DNA of 64,000 nt. Source: Prunella strophiata. Its lineage: Eukaryota; Chordata; Aves; Passeriformes; Prunellidae. The notes beneath the pieces are model-generated. The model saw only the letters and a program-made list of their open reading frames with translations. It was not told where the DNA came from and searched no databases. Location: positions 2,210,144 to 2,274,143 of the forward strand of contig JAZBQD010000013.1 of NCBI GenBank assembly GCA_036583965.1, given 5' to 3'. Shown here in pieces: positions 48,832 to 59,000 of the stretch (its first letter is position 1; every line of letters starts with the position of its first letter). Made by a program: the position numbers and the translations under genes.

Positions 48832-48853
48832 ACCCTATTTTTAAAAATAGGGT
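48832..48853. repeat. Perfect 22-bp palindrome
   Basis: ACCCTATTTTT followed directly by AAAAATAGGGT: a perfect inverted repeat of 11 bp per arm with no spacer. In an intron it has no obvious role. It could be a small hairpin in the pre-mRNA or a relic of a fold-back insertion. Confidence 0.95.
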
Positions 48854-49265
48854 GGTTTTAGTTATTACTGAACTAATGAGGAGTCAGATGTTTATGGTTT
48901 GCTTTTCAGAGAAAAGAGAGCAAAATTACCAATTTAACCTAAAATCATAGAGGGGAAATATGTGTATTTAAAATGTTGGCCTTTTGACTGAAATAGTACC
49001 CTTCAGAGTTATTTACTTGATTTCTAGGCCTCTCATTAAAACCAGCTAATTCTGAAATAGAAATTAAGTTTTCCATTAAACGTGATTAGGTGGGATTGAC
49101 AGCTGGAAGTGTTTTGCTTGAAAGCAGACTAAAACATTGTGTCCAAATACACTGAAATTACAGTGCTCTAGTAAATTAAATGAAGCTATAGAGTGAATGT
49201 TTTACACATAAAATATTATTTTTTTTTTTAATACTAGCTAGGAAAAAAGGTAGTAGCACACCCAT

Positions 49266-49301
49266 GAACCCAGGATTTTTAGCTCTAAAAATCCTGGGTT
49301 C
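49266..49301. repeat. Perfect inverted repeat, 17-bp arms, 2-bp spacer
   Basis: GAACCCAGGATTTTTAG, then CT, then its exact reverse complement. Near-perfect short-spacer palindromes of this size are unstable during replication and so are usually young. No target-site duplication or transposon ends were seen. The transcript could form a very stable 17-bp hairpin. Confidence 0.95.
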
Positions 49302-49755
49302 AAAGGCAACTGATATGATCAAAGAGAGAGGATTTGCTGATGTCCTTAATCTCACATGCACGCTTTATCCAGAACATGAAAATCACCTGAGAGTTCAACA
49401 TAGCTTTGTCTAACTATAAGACTCTTTTTCAAAAAAAGGGTTGAATAAAAAGCTGATATTTGAAGGGCACAGAATGCTTGATACAAGAAAACTGGAAATC
49501 TGGTTGCCTGGTTTGCTCTGGGTTTGGTTGCTTGGTGTTTTGCCATTTCTCCCCTTCCCTGTGGTTGTGGGCAGAGCTGTCTTCTGCTTTATGTCATCTC
49601 TGATCTTGTGGGGAGGGGAGAAGTGGAGAGAAACAAAGCTAAAGTGTTATATCCCAATATTGTTATATTTCAGTATGCACCTGTAGATTTTTGTTTGTTT
49701 CTTACGTTTTCAAGTTGTTGTGTTGGCTTTTTCTTGTTTTTCTTTCAATGTGCTG

Positions 49756-50497
49756 TGTCTTGGTTTGAAAAGACAGGTGTCTGCTAAGGAAGGCAGGAGC
49801 CTCCCCTGAAATGGAAAATGCAAACCCCCTCCCTCTGAATTATTATAATTTTTAAATTAAGGGGCTCTCAGGCAAAGGTATGGGAGCAGGAATAACAGTT
49901 CTTTACTAGGAAAATTAAAAATACAAATGCAATAGTACAAAAAAACCCAAAAGAAAACAAAACCACTGACTGAGTCAGAATAGGAGCTGACCCCCTGTGT
50001 GTCAGGGTGGTGGCACAGTCCCATGCCATGGTGGCTGCAGCCCTCCTGCAGTGCCAGGGCTGGTTCTGCAGGAGCAGGGATCCTGCACAAGGGGGGAGTT
50101 TTCCTCTGGAGCTCCAGGGCTGCTGGAGATGGGCCTGGGGATTGCTCTGGGAATGCAGAGGAGAAGAAAGCTGCTCCTCTGGGAATGCAGCAGTGGGCAA
50201 AGGCTGCTGTGGTGTTGCAGGGTCAGATTCTATCCAGGCAGGAATGCTTGGCTCCTGCCCTGGGCAGAGCATCTCCCAGTGGGATGATGGAATTTGATCA
50301 GCCATGCAGGGACACTCAGTGGCCATGGACAGAAGATAATTAATAATTAATGGCCCATGAACAGAAGAGATCTCCTGGAGGGAGGATTGGCTGTGGGAGA
50401 GATAAAGCAAACTGCCCCATGAACAGCAGAGAACTGCCCCAGCTCTGACAGATGACAACAGAATGCACACCCCAGCTAAATCTTTCACCCTAAGACA
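49756..50497 (+). mobile_element. Passerine-type ERV solo LTR, sense orientation
   Basis: Begins TGTCTTGGTTTGAAAAGACA and continues GGTGTCTGCTAAGGAAGGCA, GCAAACCCCCTCCCTCTGAA, then GGGGCTCTCAGGCAAAG and GGAATAACAGTTCTTTACTA, a pattern I recognise as an abundant songbird LTR. It ends CCCTAAGACA, giving matched 6-bp inverted ends TGTCTT/AAGACA. A GC-rich section fills 49990-50290. An 8-bp direct repeat GTGCTGTG occurs at 49750 and at 50521, so the true right edge or target duplication is uncertain. No retroviral genes are attached. The family name was not assigned. Confidence 0.75.
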
Positions 50498-50573
50498 GTC
50501 CTGGTTCTTGCATTTTTGGGGTGCTGTGAGCTTTTGGCAGCTGAGCTCATTTCTGCTCTCTCCCTGTGCACAG

Positions 50574-50670
50574 GAAGTATTTGCGTGATGCCGATCGCCA
50601 GGTTCTGGCCCAGCAAGCCTTTGTGCTCACAGTGAAGGTGCTGGAGGACACCCTCAACGATCTCACACAG
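50574..50670 (+). CDS. CABIN1: CABIN1 exon, [11 protein letters not shown] block
   Basis: 97-nt exon between acceptor TGTGCACAG and donor CACAG|GTGAGG, phase 2 in and phase 0 out. The first G completes Lys of the previous exon, giving [12 protein letters not shown] across the junction exactly as in the human protein. It continues [20 protein letters not shown] and ends LTQ. It is helical and strongly conserved and is the last ordered block before the low-complexity region. The preceding LTR ends 76 bp upstream, so the branch point and pyrimidine tract lie in the narrow strip between LTR and exon. Confidence 0.97.
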
Positions 50671-51914
50671 GTGAGGCAGCAGTGCACTTCATGGCTCTAA
50701 TTTACTAATTAGCTTTTGCAGTGTGCACTCATTCCCTAGTTCTCCTGAGAGTGAAGGGCTGCATTTCTAAGCACTTACTTCTAATGCCTTTTGTTTATAT
50801 CCCATTACACAGAAAATGTTCTTCCAGCATTGCTGTTTTTTGGGTTTGAAATTCAGTAACGAATACAGTTTGCAGTAAGGATTGAAAGATTGCAGTAAGT
50901 TTGGTCTGACTGTCCCTTAAACTTCAAATAATGGTAGATACATGTAGTGTTCAAGATCTCCATTTTCAGGTGAGGTCTGTAACTTTACTTTTTTAAATTT
51001 CCTTTTAAAATGAACTAAGATTTCTCTTGCAAAACAAACCCAGACAGCTTGGTGTTACATGCCTAGACACTTTTCACTGCTAGTCCTTGACTGCACCACA
51101 CTCATTATTACATATAATTGTAATCTAGATTTAGTTTTTAGAAGTCATACAGAAGCTCTTCAGTTTCCAGTTTAAGAGATCTGGATATTGGACCTTTACT
51201 TGGTAAATACATTCAAGGAAGAACTTGTTCCTAATATTTTCTAAGTTAATAGACTATAGGTTTAACAAATTAAATGAAAACATTGTCAGTAACACTGGAA
51301 CTCTGTATATTAAATAGTTTGTTCATAAATCTGGATGTAAGAGTTATATCATTATCAATTTTTGAAAAAATAGATGATGTACTGAGGATTTTTTACCTTT
51401 GGAAATTCACCAAAGTAAAGGTACAAAAAGTAAAATACTATAGCAGGGTTTTGCCTACTTCTTGATCTATTAACAGGAAGGTTATGTAAGAACAACGAAA
51501 GGAAAGATTCTTAAACTTGAGCTTGATCTGCAGCTGCCAAAAGAAACAGATTTGGTTTTGATTTCAATATGTTAGAAGAAAAATTTGTGCAGTTAAAACC
51601 TTGGATTTCATTTAGTTGGATCCCTTAGCATGGACTGAAGTGGTGAGGGAAAATAAACATTGTGGCTTTGGTTCAGCCTGAGCTGTTGACACTTCTCTGT
51701 GGTGTTTTCCACTTACTAAAGTACTTCTAATTGTAAGATTTGTGGCTAGGATTAATTAATATTGAGGAACAAATAGAATGAACATAGAATAAATGCATTT
51801 TCTTCAGCAGAGGCAGTAATGAAAGGTACTGGTCAATATTCATGATAGTGACAGCTGTGCTCAAATGCTTTCTGATTTCAATGATAACAGAGAAGAATGA
51901 TTTCTTTTATTAAG
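50671..51914 (+). other. CABIN1: CABIN1 intron, 1.2 kb
   Basis: Donor GTGAGG; acceptor TTTCTTTTATTAAG at 51914, which uses the less common AAG. It is AT-rich, and I recognise no repeat or gene in it. Confidence 0.85.
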
Positions 51915-52556
51915 GTTTCAGAAGATCAGGGTTCCAAGTCTTCTAGCCTTGCTTCAGGAAGGATGACAACAGACGTGTCCAATAAAACTAGTGCTGAAGA
52001 GGGGAAGGATGTCCTTCCCAAAAAGGCAGTTTTATCAGATGGAGCAGTGCACAGTACTGAAAATGGAGTGAAGGAAGTGACCCAGGGACAAATCCCCAAT
52101 GCTATGGACACATTGGAACAAGAGGACAGGAGTGACAAGGAGATTAAAGAGCTTCCTGGCCCTGGTTCAGCTGAGCCTATGGATCTTGATGGCTATTCCA
52201 ATGACCCTGAAAAAATTGATTCTTCTTGTAAACGCAGCGAGCCGGAGCGGCTGCAGCCCGGCCGGAGCTCCAAGGACAGGGCTCCCGAGAGCAGGACTCC
52301 AGAACTTTCCTTGGAGGAGCTCAGTATCAGCTCAAAACACCAGCAGCAGGCAGCTAAAGGAACAGTTCAGGCAGTACCTACAGAAGAACCTGTCCAGAGG
52401 TCAAGCAGGAAGAGGAAATTACTTGAGGATGTGGAGTCTGGAAAAACACTTCTGCTCGATGCTTATCGAGTCTGGCAGCAAGGCCAGAAAGTGATGGCCT
52501 ATGACCTGGGCAAAATTGAGAAGATCATGTCTGAAACATACATGCTGATTAAACAG
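51915..52556 (+). CDS. CABIN1: CABIN1 large exon, low-complexity region and RKRKLL helical block
   Basis: 642-nt exon (214 codons), phase 0-0, from acceptor ATTAAG to donor AAACAG|GTATTG. It begins VSEDQGSKSSSLASGRMTTD, where human CABIN1 has a run of similar length ending ARMTTD. About 130 residues of acidic, Ser/Pro/Gly-rich sequence follow, then PELSLEELSIS, a variable Gln/Pro-rich stretch, the basic cluster SSRKRKLLED and the well-conserved ESGKTLLLDAYRVWQQGQK and KIMSETYMLIKQ. The basic cluster is a plausible nuclear-localisation signal. The first part diverges from mammals while the last 45 residues are nearly fixed. An alternative acceptor at 51890 is also in frame and would add RRMISFIK; the length match to human favours 51915. 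Confidence 0.95.
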
Positions 52557-52996
52557 GTATTGTATGATTAATTGTCATTTCTCTGTGTGGCCTCAGATGT
52601 GGTTTTAGGATCTAACAGGAACTGCTAAACCAAGCAGTATGAAACCAGTCCTGTATCTGTTTTAAACTTGGGGAGATAAACACCTCCCAAAGAACCATTC
52701 TCTTGACAAGGCCATTGCTGGGGATTGGGAGTAGGACTCCATGTTTTGAAACTAAATTCCTGAAATGAGTTAAGAGCTGTAGTACCACTTACATGGTGTT
52801 TGTTCAGCTAAATGTTAGTTTGAATTGAGAGAGTTAAGTATTTATCTTTGGGTATGTGCTCCTGAATAACTTAAGCTCAGCATTTTGCTGTAGAACTGCT
52901 GCTTCCATACTCTACATCCCCATTTCATCTCAGTTTAATTAGATTTATAGATGAGCTAAGTAATTATGACTTCATTATTTGTGGTTCTGTGTTCAG
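52557..52996 (+). other. CABIN1: CABIN1 intron, 440 bp
   Basis: Short intron from donor GTATTG to acceptor GTGTTCAG at 52996. No feature was recognised inside. Confidence 0.9.
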
Positions 52997-53071
52997 GTGG
53001 ATGAAGAAGCAGCACTTGAACAGGCAGTCAAGTTTTGCCAGGTGCATATGGGAGCATCAGCACAGAAACAG
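52997..53071 (+). CDS. CABIN1: CABIN1 exon, [15 protein letters not shown] block
   Basis: 75-nt exon of exactly 25 codons, phase 0-0, between acceptor GTGTTCAG and donor AAACAG|GTAAGC. It reads [20 protein letters not shown] then SAQKQ, almost the same as human. It continues directly from MSETYMLIKQ of the previous exon, so the two together form one conserved helical unit. Being a multiple of three and in phase, it could be skipped without frame change. Confidence 0.97.
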
Positions 53072-56000
53072 GTAAGCTCTGAAGCCTTTGAGTGTTGCTG
53101 ACAAGCTTTTATGAGTCTGTACAGGCAAATGTTGCTGAGTGCAGCAGCACCTAGAAATACCTACTTGCCTTGTATTGGTGTCATCTGAGATCAGCTGGGC
53201 TCCATTAGTAGGGAGATCACCCCTTTACTTGGTGTCAGTGCTGCTGTTTATGGCAGGCTTGCAGGATTGTTTTCATGCCCAAAAGCTTTTGGGGAAACCC
53301 CAAACGATCTTCAAATTGAAATATTTATGGCTTACTACAATTTCCCTAATGTCCACATCATAGCCCAGCATTTCATGGATGGTAATTACTTCTCTCTGCT
53401 CCCTAAGGGCTCCAGCCTCATCAGCTCTTGCCTTGCTGGCATTGCAGTCTGCTCCAGAGATACCAGATTTTCTTTAACTCTGTCAAAAACAAGCTGTCAG
53501 TTTGTTTTTAGCTTGTAGTTTCTGGATTTACCCAGCAAACAATTATAAGAGCTTTAAAGGGATCATTATTTATCAGTCCTTAATGTGACATCAAGGCCAA
53601 GAAGAAAACTGGATGAATGATGTATTTATTTTGCAGCCCCAAAGTATTTACTAGATTTGTATTTTCCATAATTTTTGTTCAGTTAAAATGTGCTTTTGTA
53701 TAGTGCATGTCTTAGCAGAGTCATAGGAGAGGATGTAAGAGGAAAGGTAGGTTTTTTTCTTTATAGGTTTTTATGGAAGTAACTTTCTCCAATTTGTGCT
53801 CCTCAGGAAGTCAGTAACATTGTTCCATTGAACTATAGAAATGAACAGAAATGTCAAGAGTTATTTAGTAGAAGTGTTGGCTTGCTTGTAGTCTGGTATT
53901 TCAGGTTTTAAATTTTTTTTTTAATAAATAAATGTTAGCTCAGCATGGTAAGCCCTTTTCAGTTTATTTTGGGGAAAAAATAGACATCATCACACTGTGG
54001 TTTATAACTTCAAAATAAAAATAATTTGCTAGAAAGCTTCTTTAAAAAGTAATGTTACTGTTGCTTTTTTTGGATGTGTTCACCTTTTTAAAAAACACTC
54101 ACCAGATTCTCCTTTATCAACCCAATTCCTTGCTGGGCTTTCTTGAAGGTTCTGGGAATGCCACTGCTATTCCAGTTCCTCCAGCAGAGTCTCTGGGTAC
54201 TCAAGCATGTGGCAAAACACGAGAATGGTGGAAAACCTGCACACAAACTAATCCTGAGTAGACACAATAGGTGAACTAGTATTTAACAGCACTGGAATCA
54301 ATAAGATTTCCTGTTAAATCACTTGAAATAAAACATGCCCCTTCACATGCTGCACTTGGAAGCTTTCCCTTTTAGGAAGCAGTCCCAGCTAACGAGGTTA
54401 TTACATCCTGCACTCTCATTTTGGTCTGCTCCTAGCAGGATCTTGCAAGCTGTGTGAAGCTGCTCCTGCAGCACTGAATTAGTGTGGAGACACAGGAATA
54501 GCCACTCTTGTCGACATCTGTCTGTTTTCAGCAGACTGAATCCTGTTTTATTTAAAATTGGCAAGTATTTGCCTTCTGTAAGCAAATGATGTCATGTACA
54601 GAGCTGCTGCAGCCCAGGGAAATGCTTTGTTCCTGGATGGTTTGAGTGGGTTTGCAGGGCCTGTGGTTCTTCAGTCACTTAGCCCAAGAAATTGACAGTA
54701 AAAAAAAAAAAAAAAGCCCAAAATCCACCTTGATATATGTCTTTCTCAGCTGGCTGTTGTATTTTAGGGTTCCAGGCGTTATATGGTTTCTTTATGAAAG
54801 TTTTCACTTTCTCCTAAAATTAGGCATTACTTAATGCTGGCTTTTCAGCTTTCTTCCAGACCAGTCAGAGTTTCTAACCTAAATATTTAACAACTGTGTT
54901 GAAACCTCCTTCTCTGCCTCTCCAGGCACAAGGAGGAAACAATAGAGCAATCAGCCAGAGGAACTGGACAAAGTGGGTCCTTCCACTCCTGTGAGCAGAT
55001 TTAATCTTTTTAATGGCTTGGCAATGCTGTGACCCTTTGACTTGGTTTCAGAAATCCTCTCTAGTTCTTATGAGTGTTTTGAGCCAATGAGAGGCACAGC
55101 ACCCACAAAGTCAGCTAAAAACATGGCAAGTGGCTGAGAAAGGTTGGCTTCCAGCTTTGAAGAAGGCAGAAAAAGTCAGTGGTACAAAACCTTGCCATGG
55201 TAAGTTCCAGTGCTCCTGGAGGACTGGAGAAATTGGAGTGTTTTCCATTGGAAGATTCCAGAAATTGATATAAAATTGTGTTCTATGTAAGTTGCTGGGA
55301 CATTTCTTTCAGTATTCAATATTAATACTTTTTTTTAAGTGATATATTAATCAACTTCAGCACATTTTGGTTCACAATTTACAGAGTGCTGATGCAATAT
55401 TTTTAAGTGCTGATATTAATGCTGTCGTGGAGAAAGGTGTGGCCAAAATTAATTCCTCCAGTTTTTGTCCTTTTCCCTTTAATTATGTGAATAAGACTTT
55501 TTATATACTCCTATCAAATGGGCTGAAATCCAGTGGTGGTCACTGGATCCTTAGCAGTCAAGTAACTAAATTAATTAATTGACTTTCTGATCAAGCAGCA
55601 TTTTGAAGGCTTCTTGTTCTTATCTTTGATTTTTCTCTCTGAGAATGTTATCTAAAAGATTTGCAGAGATCCTGAAAGCAGTCATCTCGGTTGCTCTGAG
55701 TTATATTTTTAGTCCTGCCAACTGTGATTTTCATATGAAATTAATGGTCCCTGGAAATTGAGTCCTTGTTGAGGGAGGATGAAAGATTGAGGCAGACTAG
55801 TTTGATTTTGAAGTAGCATTGTATTTAAATATCTGGACCTGAGGACCAAGGAAGGGGACATGTTGGCAGAAAGCTGTGGTGAGGATTCTAGATAATCAGA
55901 GAATTCCTAATAAACCTTTCCATTGAGTACCTAAAATTGCTCTTAAGAAATTCTTCATTTTATGCTGTTAAGGACATATTGACATGGAAAAGTTACTGCA

Positions 56001-59000
56001 GTACAAGCTAGGATGAAGTTTTGTATTGCACAGAATATTCTAGAAATGCACATGGAGATACTGTAGTTTAAGAACCCATCTGTCTTCTGTTTTCCTGCAA
56101 TCTGAAAAGGTATTTTTATTACTGTGGACTTAATATTGAATTCCTTAATACTAAAAGCACACCTTTTTCACCAGTATTGAAAGTCATGACAGTTAAAACT
56201 CTGTGGTTCTGTGTTGGGATCTAATGTATCACTAATCCTGAGAACTGAATTTATATAAAACAAATACTTTAAAACATTGTAAAAATCAACATTGCACACA
56301 GGGCTGGATTTAACATCTCTAAAAATACAAGAGTGTTCAGAGGCAAAGTTCCAAAATGCCACTGAGTCTCTGGTCCTGGATTGTGACCCCTGAGAATGTG
56401 GGACTCTGTGGAAAGCCCTGGTAACGGGTAGTGTTGTAGGAGCTGAAATTTCTATTGGCTCTTCAAGGTATAGTATATCATCCAAATGTCATGAGAAGGG
56501 GCTATTTCAACATTGCTGAGTTATTTAAGACTCACTGCTGCCTTAGCCAAAAAATCCTTGCTCTGGGACCAACTCCATCCCTGAAGTGTCAGGGAGGGAA
56601 AGGAAATTTTCAACTGCTCTTTCTTTCCTGCTCCATCTGCCAGGCCTTGAGCTGTCCCTGCTTGGTTCTGGCTGCCCAAATCCTCCCTTTCACCTTTTGC
56701 TTCACTCACCTGCTCCTCAGAACACACCCATGGCCACCTTCTCCCCCTGGCTGATGCCAAACTCCAGCTGCTTTCCCCATTTCCCTGTCTCAACCTCCAG
56801 TCAAAAGCACATCAGCAGATTTCAGTGTCAGCTCTAATTAAAAGTGATGCTTCATGAAGCTACCACCAGAATCAAAACAATGACTTTTATTATAAACACA
56901 ATCAGGTTATGCAGATGAGCCTTTCAGGCTCCTGGCAGGCTGCCAGGGTGATCCCTGATTTTATAAAGTTTTGCTGCTGCTGTAATAGAAAAGTGTTGTT
57001 TTATATAGAAGTGGTGTAATATTAAGATGCTGGTTTAGTGTTTAAAAGTTTAGAATGGCTTTTCCTGCCATTCTCTAGTTCCAGAACATGTAACTTGTAG
57101 CAGGGGTCTTGTTTTCTCCTTCCACCAGTGTTTATCCCTTCCCAGGGCTGGTGATCAGTAGTCTGAGTCCACAGCCTCGTACTGAAGAATTTTCTGGGGT
57201 CTTTGCTGGGTTTGATCTGTGAGGGCTGTGCTGAACCAACACACACCAAGCTCAGATGGGGTCTGGAGCACGGGTCTGGTGATGGGACCTTGCAGAGAAT
57301 GTGATATTTCACTTGGAACAGGAAAACATTTCCTTCTGTGAGTGAAGCTAGAGGGCACTCCCATGGATTTTTCCCCTTCTGCTGTGGAATGCAGTCAGCA
57401 CTGCAGTGACATGGGCTCTCAGGCATTTTTCTTCAAGGAGAAAACTTGAGAGTGACTTGTTTGAACTGCCTTGGGTGTCTAGAGCGTTTTCTTTTCAAAT
57501 TCTCACATTAGAAAAAACCCACAAAGCAACAAACCACCAAGCTGTTCTCTTCAGGAAACAGCTAAAAGCCTTCTGTAAAGGCACTTTGCTGGGAATGGGA
57601 GGAGATTAGGAGAATATTAAATAATTAGAAAATAATCATCTTCTACCTCATGTGTTTTCTCCCCCTTTTTGTTCCACCCACATGCTGCTAATTTTCATCT
57701 TTTCTTCCTGCACATCAAGACGTCAGAGACTGCTTACAGAAAAAGTTGTTTTTCCTGAGTTGTCTGTATGCTTTATTAATGCAGCAAAGATGACAAGAAA
57801 GGAGGGGGAAGGAGGAGGTGGGGATGGGGGGGACAAAAGGACGAGCTCTTTCATGGTCTCCTACCAAAGGGTGACCATTTTGCTCACTGTTGCATTTGCC
57901 AGTTGCCATGGCATCCCCCTCTCACTCTATCCTGGAGGTGTATTCTTGATATAATTAACAGCTCTCCTCCTTCTGTCTCCTGCAGAAAGCAATCATTAAG
58001 TGAACATGAAGGAAAGAAAAGACACTTTTTATCTTTTACTTTGTGTATGAATGTTTTTCATCCTGCTACCTGGTCTCTCTTGGTCCAATAATGATGTTTT
58101 TGTGTATGGAAGTGTTGCTGTAATATGGCTGCCTATGTAGAGCAGGACATTGAGCCCCTGCATGCATTTCTGTTATTGAGGGATTTAATTAAGCTAGAGT
58201 TCAATCTTATGTATGTAAACCTTTGTTATTTTCTATATATGAAGTGAGAAATACAAGGTTCTTCAGAGTCTTGGTCATGGATATTGATGGTATTTGTGAT
58301 GCACCTAGAAGAAAACTTCCAAATGAGATTTCTTTCGAATGCTGCTGTAGAGAGATTGAGTGAGGAAAAAGAAAAAAAAAAAAAAAAAAGAATGGATAGG
58401 CATAATTTAATGAAAACACAATGTTGAGCAGGAGTTGGAGTGGTAATACTGTGGAATGTGGCCAGCATATTGTTCAGGCAGTTTGTGTGACAGGGGATGT
58501 TCTGGTGTCCTTTTAAAAAGAAACACTTTTGTGTGAGGTGGGTTCTGACTTCAGTCTCACTAGAGTGCTAAACTCAGGCATGGGAGTAATTGAAAAAAAA
58601 AAAAAAAGAAATCACAAGAAAATGTTATGTAACAGTTGCAGTTCCAGCATCTTTCATTAGGAAACTTTTGTTGGGAAAGCTGTCACTTTCCCTTTCTGGA
58701 ACATTTGGTTGTTAATTTTTCCCACAGCCACAGAGCAGTGAGCCCTCCCAAAAGCAGGAGTGGGAAGGTTACTGGAGGATTTCTTTGTTTTTCAAAATGT
58801 GTTTTGAAAAAACAGTAAGTATGGTAAAAACAGACCCTTGGTCAGGTTCTCTGATTTATGACTTCACAGGCTACAAAGTAAAATTTTTCTCATGTTTTAT
58901 CTTAATACTGGATTTCTTTTAACTGCTGCTGAAGTGCCTCTCTGGGAAACTGTAGGGAGCTATTTTTTCCAGTAACATCTGTGAAAAAATTCTGCACTTT

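Larger units (their letters stand above)
47335..50573 (+). other. CABIN1: CABIN1 intron with two LTRs and two palindromes
   Basis: 3.2-kb intron from donor GTACGA to acceptor CCCTGTGCACAG at 50573. It holds an antisense LTR fragment (47497-47910), a moderately GC-rich piece of unknown origin (about 47910-48190), perfect palindromes at 48832-48853 and 49266-49301, and a sense LTR (49756-50497) that stops only 76 bp before the exon. Confidence 0.85.
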
